Assembly (NCBI GenBank): GCA_947631355.1
Contig: CANRKY010000002.1
Coordinates: 1 to 63,492 of the forward strand
Source: an uncultured Marvinbryantia sp.
GTDB lineage: Bacteria; Bacillota; Clostridia; Lachnospirales; Lachnospiraceae
Length of the DNA: 63,492 nt
Reading direction: 5' to 3'
In this document: positions 19,137 to 28,019 of the stretch, one piece after another
Position numbering within the stretch: position 1 is the stretch's first letter
Layout: each line of letters starts with the position of its first letter
Made by a program: the position numbers and the translations under genes
Notes under the pieces: generated by a model
Seen by the model: the letters and a program-made list of their open reading frames with translations, nothing else
The model's database searches: none
What the model was told of the DNA's origin: nothing

Positions 19137-19985
19137 ATGCAGTTGGGAATACGGTTGCATGATATCAAGAAGGCGCCGCTGGAGGAGCGGCTGGCCATCG
19201 CGCGGGAGCAGGGATTTACCTGCGGGCATCTGGCGCTCACAAAGGTGATCTCGGAATATTCCGTGGCGGATGCCGCGCTGACGCCGGGCTACGCCTGTTA
19301 TCTGCGGAAACTGTTTGAAAAATACGGGATTGATGTGGCGGTGCTGGGCTGCTATCTGAATCTTGCCACGCCGGATGCGGATGCGCTGCGAAAAAATCAG
19401 AAGCGCTACATGGCGCACATCCGCTTTGCGTCCCTTCTGGGAAGCGGCGTGGTGGGCACGGAGACGGGGGCGGTGAACACCTCCTATTCCTATGAGGAGC
19501 GCAACCACTCGGAGGAGGCGCTGGATATTTTCATCCGCAATGTGCGCCCGGTGGTGGAATACGCCGAAAAAGCGGGGGTGATCTTTGCCATCGAGCCGGT
19601 GTTCCGGCATATCGTGTGGAACCCAAAACGGGCGCGGCAGGTGCTGGACGCCATTGCCTCTCCCAACCTGCAGATCATTTTTGACCCGGTAAACCTGCTG
19701 GACATCAGCAATTATCAGAACCGCGAGGAGATCATCGCACAGGCCATAGATGTGCTGGGTGAGGATATCGCAATGGTGCATATCAAAGACTTCGTGGTGA
19801 GAGACGGCGGCCTGGTATCCGTTGCCGCGGGCACGGGGGAGATGGACTACGGGCAGATCATCCGCTTTATCAAAGAGAAAAAGCCATATATCCAGGTGAC
19901 ATTGGAAAACACGGTTCCGGAAAACGCGGAGGCGTCCCGCAGACTGATCCAGGGGCTCTGGGATGCGTGCGAGATCCGCGGATAG
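19137..19985 (+). CDS. Xylose isomerase-like TIM barrel sugar isomerase/epimerase
   Basis: MQLGIRLHDIKKAPLEERLAIAREQGFTCGHLAL...VGTETGAVN...FAIEPVFRHIVWNPKRARQVLDAI...FDPVNLLDISNYQN. Confidence 0.85.
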   Translation: MQLGIRLHDIKKAPLEERLAIAREQGFTCGHLALTKVISEYSVADAALTPGYACYLRKLFEKYGIDVAVLGCYLNLATPDADALRKNQKRYMAHIRFASLLGSGVVGTETGAVNTSYSYEERNHSEEALDIFIRNVRPVVEYAEKAGVIFAIEPVFRHIVWNPKRARQVLDAIASPNLQIIFDPVNLLDISNYQNREEIIAQAIDVLGEDIAMVHIKDFVVRDGGLVSVAAGTGEMDYGQIIRFIKEKKPYIQVTLENTVPENAEASRRLIQGLWDACEIRG

Positions 19986-20000
19986 GGAAAGGGCCGGGAG

Positions 20001-20675
20001 ATGCTGAGAAAGATTTTTGATGTGGACAACCCCGTGTTCCGGGCCATAGGCACGTTCGGCAACATCGTGCTTTTAAATATCCTCTGGCTGGTGTGCTCCC
20101 TGCCGGTGATCACCATGGGGGCATCTACCACGGCGCTCATTTACGCCTGCATGAAGCTGCACCGCAGGGAAGGCTATGTCTGCGCGAACTTTTTCCACTC
20201 CTTCCGGGAAAACTGGAAGCAGGCCACCGCGCTGTTTTTGATCTTCCTTTTCGCGGGCGTGATGCTGGGGGCGGACATGATCCTGGGAAACCAGATGGGC
20301 ACAGACTTCGGGCGGCTGCTGCGCGCCGCGGCGTGCATCGTGGCAGTGCCCTACTTCATCACACTGCTGTATGTGTTTGCGGTGCAGAGCCGCTTCGTAA
20401 ACAGCGTAAAAAACACAATACGGTACGCGTTCTTTGTGGGCCTGCGCAACATCGGCGACACCATCCAGATGGCGCTCATCGTGGCACTGCTGGTGTGGCT
20501 GAACACCACCATCGTGCTGTTCAATTATTTAACAATCGTCTTTGGCGTGGGCTTGACAGCGTACTTCTGTACGGCTTATTATGAGAGAGTGTTCCGCAAA
20601 TATCTGCCTGAACATGGCTTGCCGAATGGCGCGCCATTGAACACAGAGAGGGGGAAGCAGAGTGGACAGGATTGA
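20001..20675 (+). CDS. YesL-like (DUF624) membrane protein
   Basis: FDVDNPVFRAIGTFGNIVLLNILWLVCSLPVITMGASTTALIYACMKLHRREG plus multiple TM segments. Confidence 0.85.
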   Translation: MLRKIFDVDNPVFRAIGTFGNIVLLNILWLVCSLPVITMGASTTALIYACMKLHRREGYVCANFFHSFRENWKQATALFLIFLFAGVMLGADMILGNQMGTDFGRLLRAAACIVAVPYFITLLYVFAVQSRFVNSVKNTIRYAFFVGLRNIGDTIQMALIVALLVWLNTTIVLFNYLTIVFGVGLTAYFCTAYYERVFRKYLPEHGLPNGAPLNTERGKQSGQD

Positions 20676-21795
20676 GAAATACATAGACGAACTGATGGAA
20701 AAGAGTACGCCGGACTGTCCGGCGTGGAATATCGAGAAGATCCTGCAGGGGCTGAAGTCCACCTGGAATTATATTGACGGCTGCATGATCAAGGCCATTC
20801 TGGAGATGTACGCCATCACGAAAGAGGAAAAATACTTCCGCTTTGCGGATGCGTTTATTGACGCCAAAGTGCGGGAGGACGGCTCCATCGAGGGGTATGA
20901 CGTCAACGAGCTGAACATCGACAACGTGAACGCCGGAAAGACCCTGTTTGAACTCTACGACCTGACGGGAAAGGAAAAATACCGCAGGGCCATCGATGTG
21001 GTATACAGCCAGATCCAGCGGATGCCGCGCACGGCGGAGGGGAATTTCTGGCACAAAAACATTTACCCCCATCAGGTGTGGCTGGACGGCCTGTACATGT
21101 GCCAGCCCTTTTACATGGAGTACGAGACGCGCTTTAACGGGAAGAAAAATTACGATGATATCTTCCGCCAGTTTTCCAATGTGGTGAAGAATATGCGCGA
21201 CGAGCGCAATGGCCTGTACTATCACGCCTACGATTCCTCCAGGCAGATGTTCTGGTGCGATAAGGTGACGGGCCTGAGCCGGAACTTCTGGCTGCGCGCC
21301 CTGGGATGGTACGCCATGGCGCTGCTGGACACGCTGGACAAGGCGGACGCGTCCTGCGGGGAGCCGTATGAAAATTTAAAAAAGGTGTTTGTGGAACTGA
21401 TCGACGCCATGCTGCGCTATCAGGACGAGAGCGGCATGTGGTACCAGGTGGTGAACCTGGGCGGCATGGAGCGGAATTATCTGGAGACCAGCGGCAGCGC
21501 GATCATGGCCTACGCGCTCTTAAAGGGCGTGCGCCTGGGGTTCCTGCCGGAGACATACCGGCAGTTCGGGGAAAAAGCCTTCCGCGGGATCTGTGACAGA
21601 TATCTCACCACGGATGAAAACGGCGGCCTGCACCTGGGCGGGATCTGCCTGGTGGCCGGGCTGGGCGGCAAGCAGATGCGGCCGGGCACCTTCGACTATT
21701 ATATGTCGGAACCGGTGGTACAAGATGACGCGAAAGGGGTGGGCCCGTTCCTGCTGGCCTACACAGAAATGCTGCGCATCGGAAGGGAAGCGTAA
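20662..21795 (+). CDS. Glycoside hydrolase family 105 (unsaturated rhamnogalacturonyl/glucuronyl hydrolase)
   Basis: TWNYIDGCMIKAILEMY...HKNIYPHQVWLDGLYMCQPFYMEYETRFN...SRNFWLRALGWYAMALLDTLD...ETSGSAIMAYALLKGVRLG. Confidence 0.93.
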   Translation: MDRIEKYIDELMEKSTPDCPAWNIEKILQGLKSTWNYIDGCMIKAILEMYAITKEEKYFRFADAFIDAKVREDGSIEGYDVNELNIDNVNAGKTLFELYDLTGKEKYRRAIDVVYSQIQRMPRTAEGNFWHKNIYPHQVWLDGLYMCQPFYMEYETRFNGKKNYDDIFRQFSNVVKNMRDERNGLYYHAYDSSRQMFWCDKVTGLSRNFWLRALGWYAMALLDTLDKADASCGEPYENLKKVFVELIDAMLRYQDESGMWYQVVNLGGMERNYLETSGSAIMAYALLKGVRLGFLPETYRQFGEKAFRGICDRYLTTDENGGLHLGGICLVAGLGGKQMRPGTFDYYMSEPVVQDDAKGVGPFLLAYTEMLRIGREA

Positions 21796-21797
21796 AC

Positions 21798-23894
21798 GTG
21801 TTTGGCGGTAGATTCAAAAAGGCGGCAGCGGCTGTCCTCGCGGTAATCCTGATGGGCAGCCTGCCGGTGTGCGCGGAGGCGCCCGAGGCGGAAGTAAATT
21901 ATACAGAGGAAGAACTGCAGTTCATACAGTCCTCCGACACCTGGAAAGTGGGGTATGTCACAGACCGCATCCCGATCTCTTTTCAAGACAGACAGACCGG
22001 GGAATTAAGCGGCGTCTCCCGGAAAATTTTCGACCGGATCCAGGAAGTGAGCGGGCTGAAATTTGACTACGTGCCCCTCCCGGAGGGCTCTGTGACCTAC
22101 GATTACCTGTGGGGCGAGCGCTTCGACCTCGTAACCAACGTGGAATACAACGAGGAGAACAAAAAGGCCAGGGGGATCCTGATCAGCCACCCGTACCTGG
22201 ACACCCGGAAAGTGATCGTGGGCCACTCGGATGTCACCTTCGATCAGAACCAGCACCTGCAGATCGCGGTGGTCACCGGCTCGCAGACGCTGAAAAAGGT
22301 GATCGCGGAACAGTTTCCGAACTTTGAGATCGTGGACTACAACTCCATCGAGGACTGCTTTGAGGCGGTCTACAACAGAGAAGTGGACGTGCTGATGCAG
22401 AACCAGTTTGTGGCGGAATACTGGCTGTCGCGGGCGAAATACGAAAAGCTGAAAGTGATCCCGCTGGTGGGCGTGGCCGATCAGCTCTGCTTCTCCGCCG
22501 TGACGGAGATTGAAAACCCGGATTCCGAGGACACGCAGAAAAAGGATATGCTCATCAAGATCATCGACAAGACCATCGCGGGCATCTCGGAGGAGGAGAT
22601 CACCAGTATGCTGATCACCTCCACCATGGAACACCAGTACGAGTACAAGTGGGACGATGTGATATACCGCTACCGCTACGCGGTGGGCATCAGCCTTGCG
22701 GGCTCCGTGGTGATCCTGGCGCTGCTGGTGCTGATCATCCGCTACCGGCTGAGAACCATGGCCGCCCGGGCGGAGGCAAAGGCCAAAGGGCGCTTCCTGT
22801 CCGCCATGAGCCACGAGCTGAAAACCCCCATCAACGGCATGGCGGGGCTGAACCAGCTGATGGGACAGAACCTGGACAACACCGAAAAGCTGAAAGATTA
22901 TCTGGAGCAGTCTTCCCTCACCACGCGGTATCTTCTGTCTCTGGTGAACGACATTCTGGATATGAGCCAGCTGCAGGAAAACGAGACGGTGATCGAAAAA
23001 GAACCGTTCTCCCTGCCCCTGGTGCTCGCCACGGTGGAGTCCATCGAGCGCATCCGCATCGAGCGGAAGCGCATGGATTTCCGGATCGACGCACAGATCA
23101 CTCACCCGCAGCTTCTGGGGGATGAACTGCGCGTGCAGCAGGTTCTGCTGAACCTGATCGACAACGCGCACAAATTCACGCCGGAGGGCGGAAACATCAC
23201 CATCCAGGTGAACCAGGAGGAAAAAGAAAACGGCTCCATCCTGACGCGCTGCCAGGTGATCGACACCGGCTGCGGCATGAGCGAGGAATTTCAGTCGAAG
23301 ATCTTCGACTCCTTCACCCAGGAGCTGGAATCCGTCTCCAAGGGCAATCAGGGAACCGGGCTTGGAATGGCCATCAGCTACCGCCTGGCAAAACTGATGA
23401 ACGGGGATCTGACAGTTTCCAGCACGGTGGGGAAGGGCAGCCAGTTTGTGTTTACCTTCCTGGCGGAACCGTCAAAGAGCGCCGGGCAGAATGTGCTGTC
23501 CGGGCAGGATCCGGCTCCATCGGACGCGCCGAAGCGCATACTGATCGCGGAGGACAACGAGCTGAACGCGGAGATCATGCTGGAGCTTTTGCGGGAAGCG
23601 GGATATTCCGCGTCTCTTGCGGAAAACGGGCAGAAAGTGGTGGAGCTTTTTGCGGCGTCCGAGCCCGGCTGGTTCTCCTATATATTGATGGATCTTCTGA
23701 TGCCGGTAAAAGACGGCTTCACGGCCGCGGCGGAGATCCGGGCGCTGAACCGCGCGGACGCGAAAACGGTGAAGATCTTTGCGTGCAGCGCCAACGCCAT
23801 GCAGGAGGAGCGGACAAAAATAGAGGGTTCCGGCATGGACGGATTTATCGCGAAGCCGATGGATCTGAAAGTCCTTCTGGAAATGCTGAAATAA
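21798..23894 (+). CDS. Hybrid sensor histidine kinase: SBP-like sensor, HisKA/HATPase and receiver
   Basis: Solute-binding-like sensor (WKVGYVTDRIPISFQDRQTGELSG); SAMSHELKTPINGM; DTGCGMSEEF...GTGLGMAIS; receiver ILIAEDNELNAEIMLELL...ILMDLLMPVKDGF. Confidence 0.93.
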   Translation: MFGGRFKKAAAAVLAVILMGSLPVCAEAPEAEVNYTEEELQFIQSSDTWKVGYVTDRIPISFQDRQTGELSGVSRKIFDRIQEVSGLKFDYVPLPEGSVTYDYLWGERFDLVTNVEYNEENKKARGILISHPYLDTRKVIVGHSDVTFDQNQHLQIAVVTGSQTLKKVIAEQFPNFEIVDYNSIEDCFEAVYNREVDVLMQNQFVAEYWLSRAKYEKLKVIPLVGVADQLCFSAVTEIENPDSEDTQKKDMLIKIIDKTIAGISEEEITSMLITSTMEHQYEYKWDDVIYRYRYAVGISLAGSVVILALLVLIIRYRLRTMAARAEAKAKGRFLSAMSHELKTPINGMAGLNQLMGQNLDNTEKLKDYLEQSSLTTRYLLSLVNDILDMSQLQENETVIEKEPFSLPLVLATVESIERIRIERKRMDFRIDAQITHPQLLGDELRVQQVLLNLIDNAHKFTPEGGNITIQVNQEEKENGSILTRCQVIDTGCGMSEEFQSKIFDSFTQELESVSKGNQGTGLGMAISYRLAKLMNGDLTVSSTVGKGSQFVFTFLAEPSKSAGQNVLSGQDPAPSDAPKRILIAEDNELNAEIMLELLREAGYSASLAENGQKVVELFAASEPGWFSYILMDLLMPVKDGFTAAAEIRALNRADAKTVKIFACSANAMQEERTKIEGSGMDGFIAKPMDLKVLLEMLK

Positions 23895-23937
23895 ATGTGC
23901 TATACTACCTAAAAATCAGGATATGGGAGAAATGTGC

Positions 23938-24897
23938 ATGGAGAGATCGCAGTCGGCGAAGATGGAGGAGCTGGTCTCGGCCCTGCTGGAAAGCTACGAA
24001 CAGCATGCCGTTATCAGCAATATCGATTCCGGAAAGCAGCTGAACCGGGAGATGATCATAAAAATCTGCGATATGGTGCGGCAGGTACTGTTTCCGGGAT
24101 ACTTTGACTACAAGAGGCTAAAGAGCGGCACGATCCGCTACCATGTGGGCGAGCTGCTGGAGAATATCAGCTACGAGCTGACCAAGCAGGTGCAAAAAGC
24201 GCTGGACTATGTGGGGCAGGAGAAAAACATACCCACCGGGGAAAACCAGGAAAAGGCGGAGCGGATCGTGGAGGCGTTTCTAAAGCGGCTCCCCTGGCTG
24301 CGGGATATGCTGGCAAAGGATGTGCAGGCGGCCTACGACGGCGACCCGGCCTCCTTCAACACCGACGAGGTGATCTTTTCCTATCCCGGCATCTACGCCA
24401 TCTCGGTGAACCGCATCGCCCATGAACTGCATGTGCTGGGCGTGCCGCTGATCCCCAGGATCATGACGGAGCACGCGCACAGCATCACCGGGATCGACAT
24501 ACATCCCGGCGCCGTGATCGGAGAATATTTCTTTATCGACCACGGAACCGGCGTGGTGATCGGCGAGACCACCGAGATCGGGAAAAATGTGAAGATCTAT
24601 CAGGGCGTTACCTTGGGCGCGCTTTCCACCAGAGGCGGCCAGTCTCTGCGGAACACAAAGCGCCACCCCACCTTAAAAGACAATGTGACCGTATACTCCG
24701 GGGCATCCATTCTGGGAGGAGAGACCGTTATCGGAGAGGGCGCGGTCATAGGAAGCAACGCGTTTATCACATCCTCCGTGCCGGACGAGACCAGGGTGAG
24801 CATCAAAAATCCGGAGCTGCAGTTTAAGGTGCGGGGCAGCGTGCGGACGCAGGAATTGGGGCAGGAAGGATTCTTCAACCGCAAAGAGCAGGATTAG
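23938..24897 (+). CDS. cysE: Serine O-acetyltransferase
   Basis: GIDIHPGAVIGEYFFIDHGTGVVIGETTEIGKNVKIYQGVTLGALSTRGGQSLRNTKRHPTLKDNVTVYSGASILGGETVIG. Confidence 0.94.
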   Translation: MERSQSAKMEELVSALLESYEQHAVISNIDSGKQLNREMIIKICDMVRQVLFPGYFDYKRLKSGTIRYHVGELLENISYELTKQVQKALDYVGQEKNIPTGENQEKAERIVEAFLKRLPWLRDMLAKDVQAAYDGDPASFNTDEVIFSYPGIYAISVNRIAHELHVLGVPLIPRIMTEHAHSITGIDIHPGAVIGEYFFIDHGTGVVIGETTEIGKNVKIYQGVTLGALSTRGGQSLRNTKRHPTLKDNVTVYSGASILGGETVIGEGAVIGSNAFITSSVPDETRVSIKNPELQFKVRGSVRTQELGQEGFFNRKEQD

Positions 24898-24934
24898 GAT
24901 GGATGTTGTGTGCAGGAGAAAGGAAGGATCAGCC

Positions 24935-25204
24935 ATGAGTGAGAAGGAGAGAATACTGAGGCCGGAAGAAAAAGAGCCAAAGCAGGAGGAGAGGCGGAAG
25001 CCGGAAACAGAGAACCGGAGGCCGGAGGCGGAGAGCCAAAAGCTGGAAGCAGAGAATCGGAGGCTGGAGGAGAGCCGGAAGCCGGAAACACAGCGAGAAG
25101 AAGACGGGCAGGCGAAACAGCCGTTAAGCCCCACCTGGGCGCAGGAGTGCATCGAGGACATCGATGACTGGATCGAGTCTCAGGGAATTTATTTAAGGCA
25201 GTGA
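24935..25204 (+). CDS. Low-complexity Glu/Arg/Lys-rich hypothetical protein
   Basis: MSEKERILRPEEKEPKQEERRKPETENRRPEAESQKLEAENRRLEESRKPE...; ordinary-looking C-terminus SPTWAQECIEDIDDWIESQGIYLRQ. Confidence 0.5.
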   Translation: MSEKERILRPEEKEPKQEERRKPETENRRPEAESQKLEAENRRLEESRKPETQREEDGQAKQPLSPTWAQECIEDIDDWIESQGIYLRQ

Positions 25205-25254
25205 GTCACAGCCCCGCAGAGGGGATGACTATAAAAGATGAGGAGAATGAAAAA

Positions 25255-26541
25255 ATGACAGCGTACAAGGATCGAAGCAAAGAGGAGTTGCAGAAAGAAA
25301 AGGAACAACTGGAAAAAAAGTTTGAGGAGATCCGGGCGCAGGATCTGCACCTGGATATGTCCCGCGGGAAACCTTCCGCGGCGCAGCTGGATCTGGCCAT
25401 GGGCATGATGGATGTGCTGAACAGCACCTCAAATTTAAAGTGCGAGACCGGCGTGGACTGCCGCAACTACGGCGTGCTGGACGGCATTCCGGAGGCGCAG
25501 CAGCTGCTGGCGGACATGACGGAGGTGCCCGCGAACCAGATCATCATTTACGGAAATTCCAGCCTGAACATCATGTTCGACACCGTGGCCCGCTCCATGA
25601 CCCACGGCGTGATGGGCAGCACGCCCTGGTGCAAGCTGGACGAGGTGAAATTCCTCTGCCCGGTGCCGGGGTACGACAGGCACTTTGCCATCACGGAATA
25701 CTTTGGCATCAAGATGATCAACATCCCCATGACCGAGGACGGCCCGGACATGGATATGGTAGAAAGCTACGTAAACAACGACCCGGCGGTGAAGGGCATC
25801 TGGTGCGTGCCGAAATATTCCAACCCGCAGGGCATTACATACTCAGACGAGACGGTGCGCCGCTTTGCGCGCCTGAAACCGGCGGCGGAGGATTTCCGCA
25901 TATACTGGGACAACGCGTATGGCATCCATCACCTGTATGACGACAAGCAGGATCACCTGATCGAGATCCTGATGGAGTGCAAAAAAGAGGGCAACCCGGA
26001 TATGGTGTTTAAATTCTGCTCCACATCCAAGGTGAGCTTTCCGGGTTCCGGCGTGGCGGCCATGGCGGCTTCCCCGGCGAACCTGAAATTCATCCGCGAG
26101 CATATGCGCATCCAGACCATCGGCCACGACAAGCTGAACCAGCTGCGCCATGTGCGGTATTTTAAGGATATCCACGGCATGGTGGCGCACATGAAAAAAC
26201 ACGCGGACATCATGCGGCCAAAATTTGAGGCGGTGCTGAACGTGCTGGACAAGGAACTCACCGGACTGGAGATCGGTTCCTGGCTGCGCCCGCGCGGCGG
26301 CTACTTCATCTCCTTTGATGCCCTGCCCGGCTGCGCCAAAGCCATTGTGGCGAAGGCAAAGGAGGCGGGCCTGGTGATGACGGAGGCGGGCGCCACCTAC
26401 CCATACGGCAAAGACCCGCAGGACAGCAATATCCGCATCGCGCCGTCTTACCCAACGCCGGAGGAACTGGCCATCGCGGCGGAGATTTTTGTGCTGAGCG
26501 TGAAGATCGTAAGTCTGAACAAAATTTTAGAAAGTAAATAA
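25255..26541 (+). CDS. PLP-dependent aminotransferase (aspartate/alanine aminotransferase-like, class I/II)
   Basis: LHLDMSRGKPSAAQLDLAMGM...NYGVLDGIPEAQQLLADM...YGNSSLNIM...FCSTSKVSFPGSGVAAMAAS. Confidence 0.93.
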   Translation: MTAYKDRSKEELQKEKEQLEKKFEEIRAQDLHLDMSRGKPSAAQLDLAMGMMDVLNSTSNLKCETGVDCRNYGVLDGIPEAQQLLADMTEVPANQIIIYGNSSLNIMFDTVARSMTHGVMGSTPWCKLDEVKFLCPVPGYDRHFAITEYFGIKMINIPMTEDGPDMDMVESYVNNDPAVKGIWCVPKYSNPQGITYSDETVRRFARLKPAAEDFRIYWDNAYGIHHLYDDKQDHLIEILMECKKEGNPDMVFKFCSTSKVSFPGSGVAAMAASPANLKFIREHMRIQTIGHDKLNQLRHVRYFKDIHGMVAHMKKHADIMRPKFEAVLNVLDKELTGLEIGSWLRPRGGYFISFDALPGCAKAIVAKAKEAGLVMTEAGATYPYGKDPQDSNIRIAPSYPTPEELAIAAEIFVLSVKIVSLNKILESK

Positions 26542-26560
26542 AATAATAATAAAGATTTAA

Positions 26561-26603
26561 GGGAAAGGAAGTGATGATACACTTGTATTGTGACTTCCTT
26601 TTA
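26561..26603 (+). terminator. Intrinsic terminator
   Basis: AAAGGAAGT (26564-26572) / ACTTCCTTT (26593-26601) with inner pairing. Confidence 0.65.
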
Positions 26604-26635
26604 GGTATACTTTAGTGTGGGAGGAACGGAGACGT

Positions 26636-27679
26636 ATGAAGGTTGTGGTATTGGCGGGAGGCACCAGCACGGAGCGCGCGGTTTCCATTGTATCCGGCAC
26701 GGATGTGTGCAGAGCGCTCCGCAAAAAAGGGCATCAGGCCATCCTGGTGGATGTGTTTGTGGGGAACGCAGACCTGGATCCGGCCCGCGCTTTTAGCGAT
26801 GTGTATGATCTGGACGCGGATGTGGCGTACATAAAGAGCTTTGACGATCGGATACCGGCCATGCGGGCAGAGCGCAGATCGTTTTTTGGACCCGGCGTGC
26901 TGGAAGTGTGCAAAGCGGCGGATATGGTTTTTCTCGCACTGCACGGAGCCTGCGGGGAGGACGGCAGGATCCAGGCGGCGTTTGAACTGATGGGCATCTC
27001 CTATACGGGCAGCGGATATTTCGGGAGCGCCCTCGCCATGGACAAGACGGTCGCCAAGCAGCTGTTCCGGGAAAACGGCGTGCCCACGCCGGATGGAACG
27101 GTGCTTCACAAAAAAGACGGACTGGTGAGCGCGGCGCAGATCGGCATGAAGCTGCCGTGCGTGGTGAAGACAGCCTGCGGCGGTTCCAGCGTGGGCGTGT
27201 GCATCGTGCACACCGAGAAAGAATTTGCCCGCGCGCTGGAGGACGGCTTTACCTATGAAGACCAGCTGGTGGCGGAGCAGTATATCCAAGGCAGAGAGCT
27301 CACCGCCGCGGTGGTGGACGGCGTGGCCTATCCCATTGTGGAGATCGCGCCCATCTCTGGGTTTTACGATTACAAGAACAAATACGAGCCGGGCAGCACG
27401 GTGGAGACCTGCCCCGCGAACGTGAGCGAGGAGCTTACGCGGAGGATACAGGAGTGCGCGGTCAGAGCGTACCATGCGCTGCGGCTGGAATGTTACGCGC
27501 GCATGGACTTCATGGTGGATGAGGAAGAACGCATCTACTGCCTGGAGGCGAACACCCTGCCGGGCATGACGCCCACCAGCCTGATCCCGCAGGAGGCGGC
27601 GGCGCTGGGGATGTCTTACGAGGATCTGTGTGAAAAACTGATCGAAGTGTCCATGGGGCGAAAGACCGTGAACGAGTAG
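26636..27679 (+). CDS. ddl: D-alanine--D-alanine ligase
   Basis: MKVVVLAGGTSTERAVSIVSGTDVCRAL...FLALHGACGEDGRIQAAFELMGISYTGSG...CYARMDFMVDEEERIYCLEANTLPGMTPTSLIPQEA. Confidence 0.96.
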   Translation: MKVVVLAGGTSTERAVSIVSGTDVCRALRKKGHQAILVDVFVGNADLDPARAFSDVYDLDADVAYIKSFDDRIPAMRAERRSFFGPGVLEVCKAADMVFLALHGACGEDGRIQAAFELMGISYTGSGYFGSALAMDKTVAKQLFRENGVPTPDGTVLHKKDGLVSAAQIGMKLPCVVKTACGGSSVGVCIVHTEKEFARALEDGFTYEDQLVAEQYIQGRELTAAVVDGVAYPIVEIAPISGFYDYKNKYEPGSTVETCPANVSEELTRRIQECAVRAYHALRLECYARMDFMVDEEERIYCLEANTLPGMTPTSLIPQEAAALGMSYEDLCEKLIEVSMGRKTVNE

Positions 27680-27822
27680 AAGGCTGAGCCAGGCCGGATA
27701 AGGCAGTTGAATGGGGAAAGCCTGGATCAGGCAAAGTCGCAAACAGGAAAGCTGAGTTGACAGAGCCGTGAACGGGGAAATCCCAGAATGGAATGAAAAG
27801 TGAATATATGAATATGATTCGG

Positions 27823-27990
27823 GCGTCAAAAGCGATTACGGATTGTTACGCTGCTTCGCAGCTCCCACAATCCTACCCAACATTCGGAATCCATGGGGCC
27901 CCTGCCCCACTTCTTCCTCATGTTGGGGCGCGTCATAAAGCCTCTCATCCACCGGTATGCAAGCATACCGTGGATTCGGGCTTTTGACGC
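27823..27990 (+). repeat. Large multi-hairpin intergenic element, copy B
   Basis: 11-nt perfect inverted repeat GCGTCAAAAGC (27823-27833)/GCTTTTGACGC (27980-27990); inner GCTGCTTCGCAGC hairpin, GGATTGT/ACAATCC, CCCAACAT/ATGTTGGG; 3' hairpin homologous to copy A. Confidence 0.75.
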
Positions 27991-28019
27991 TGTAATCATG
28001 AATATAAAAGGATAGCAGA

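Noticed and set aside
27793-27987. 64-aa plus-strand ORF between ddl and murF
   Set aside because: Coincides almost exactly with the multi-hairpin element; no clear SD, and the base-paired structure better explains the sequence.
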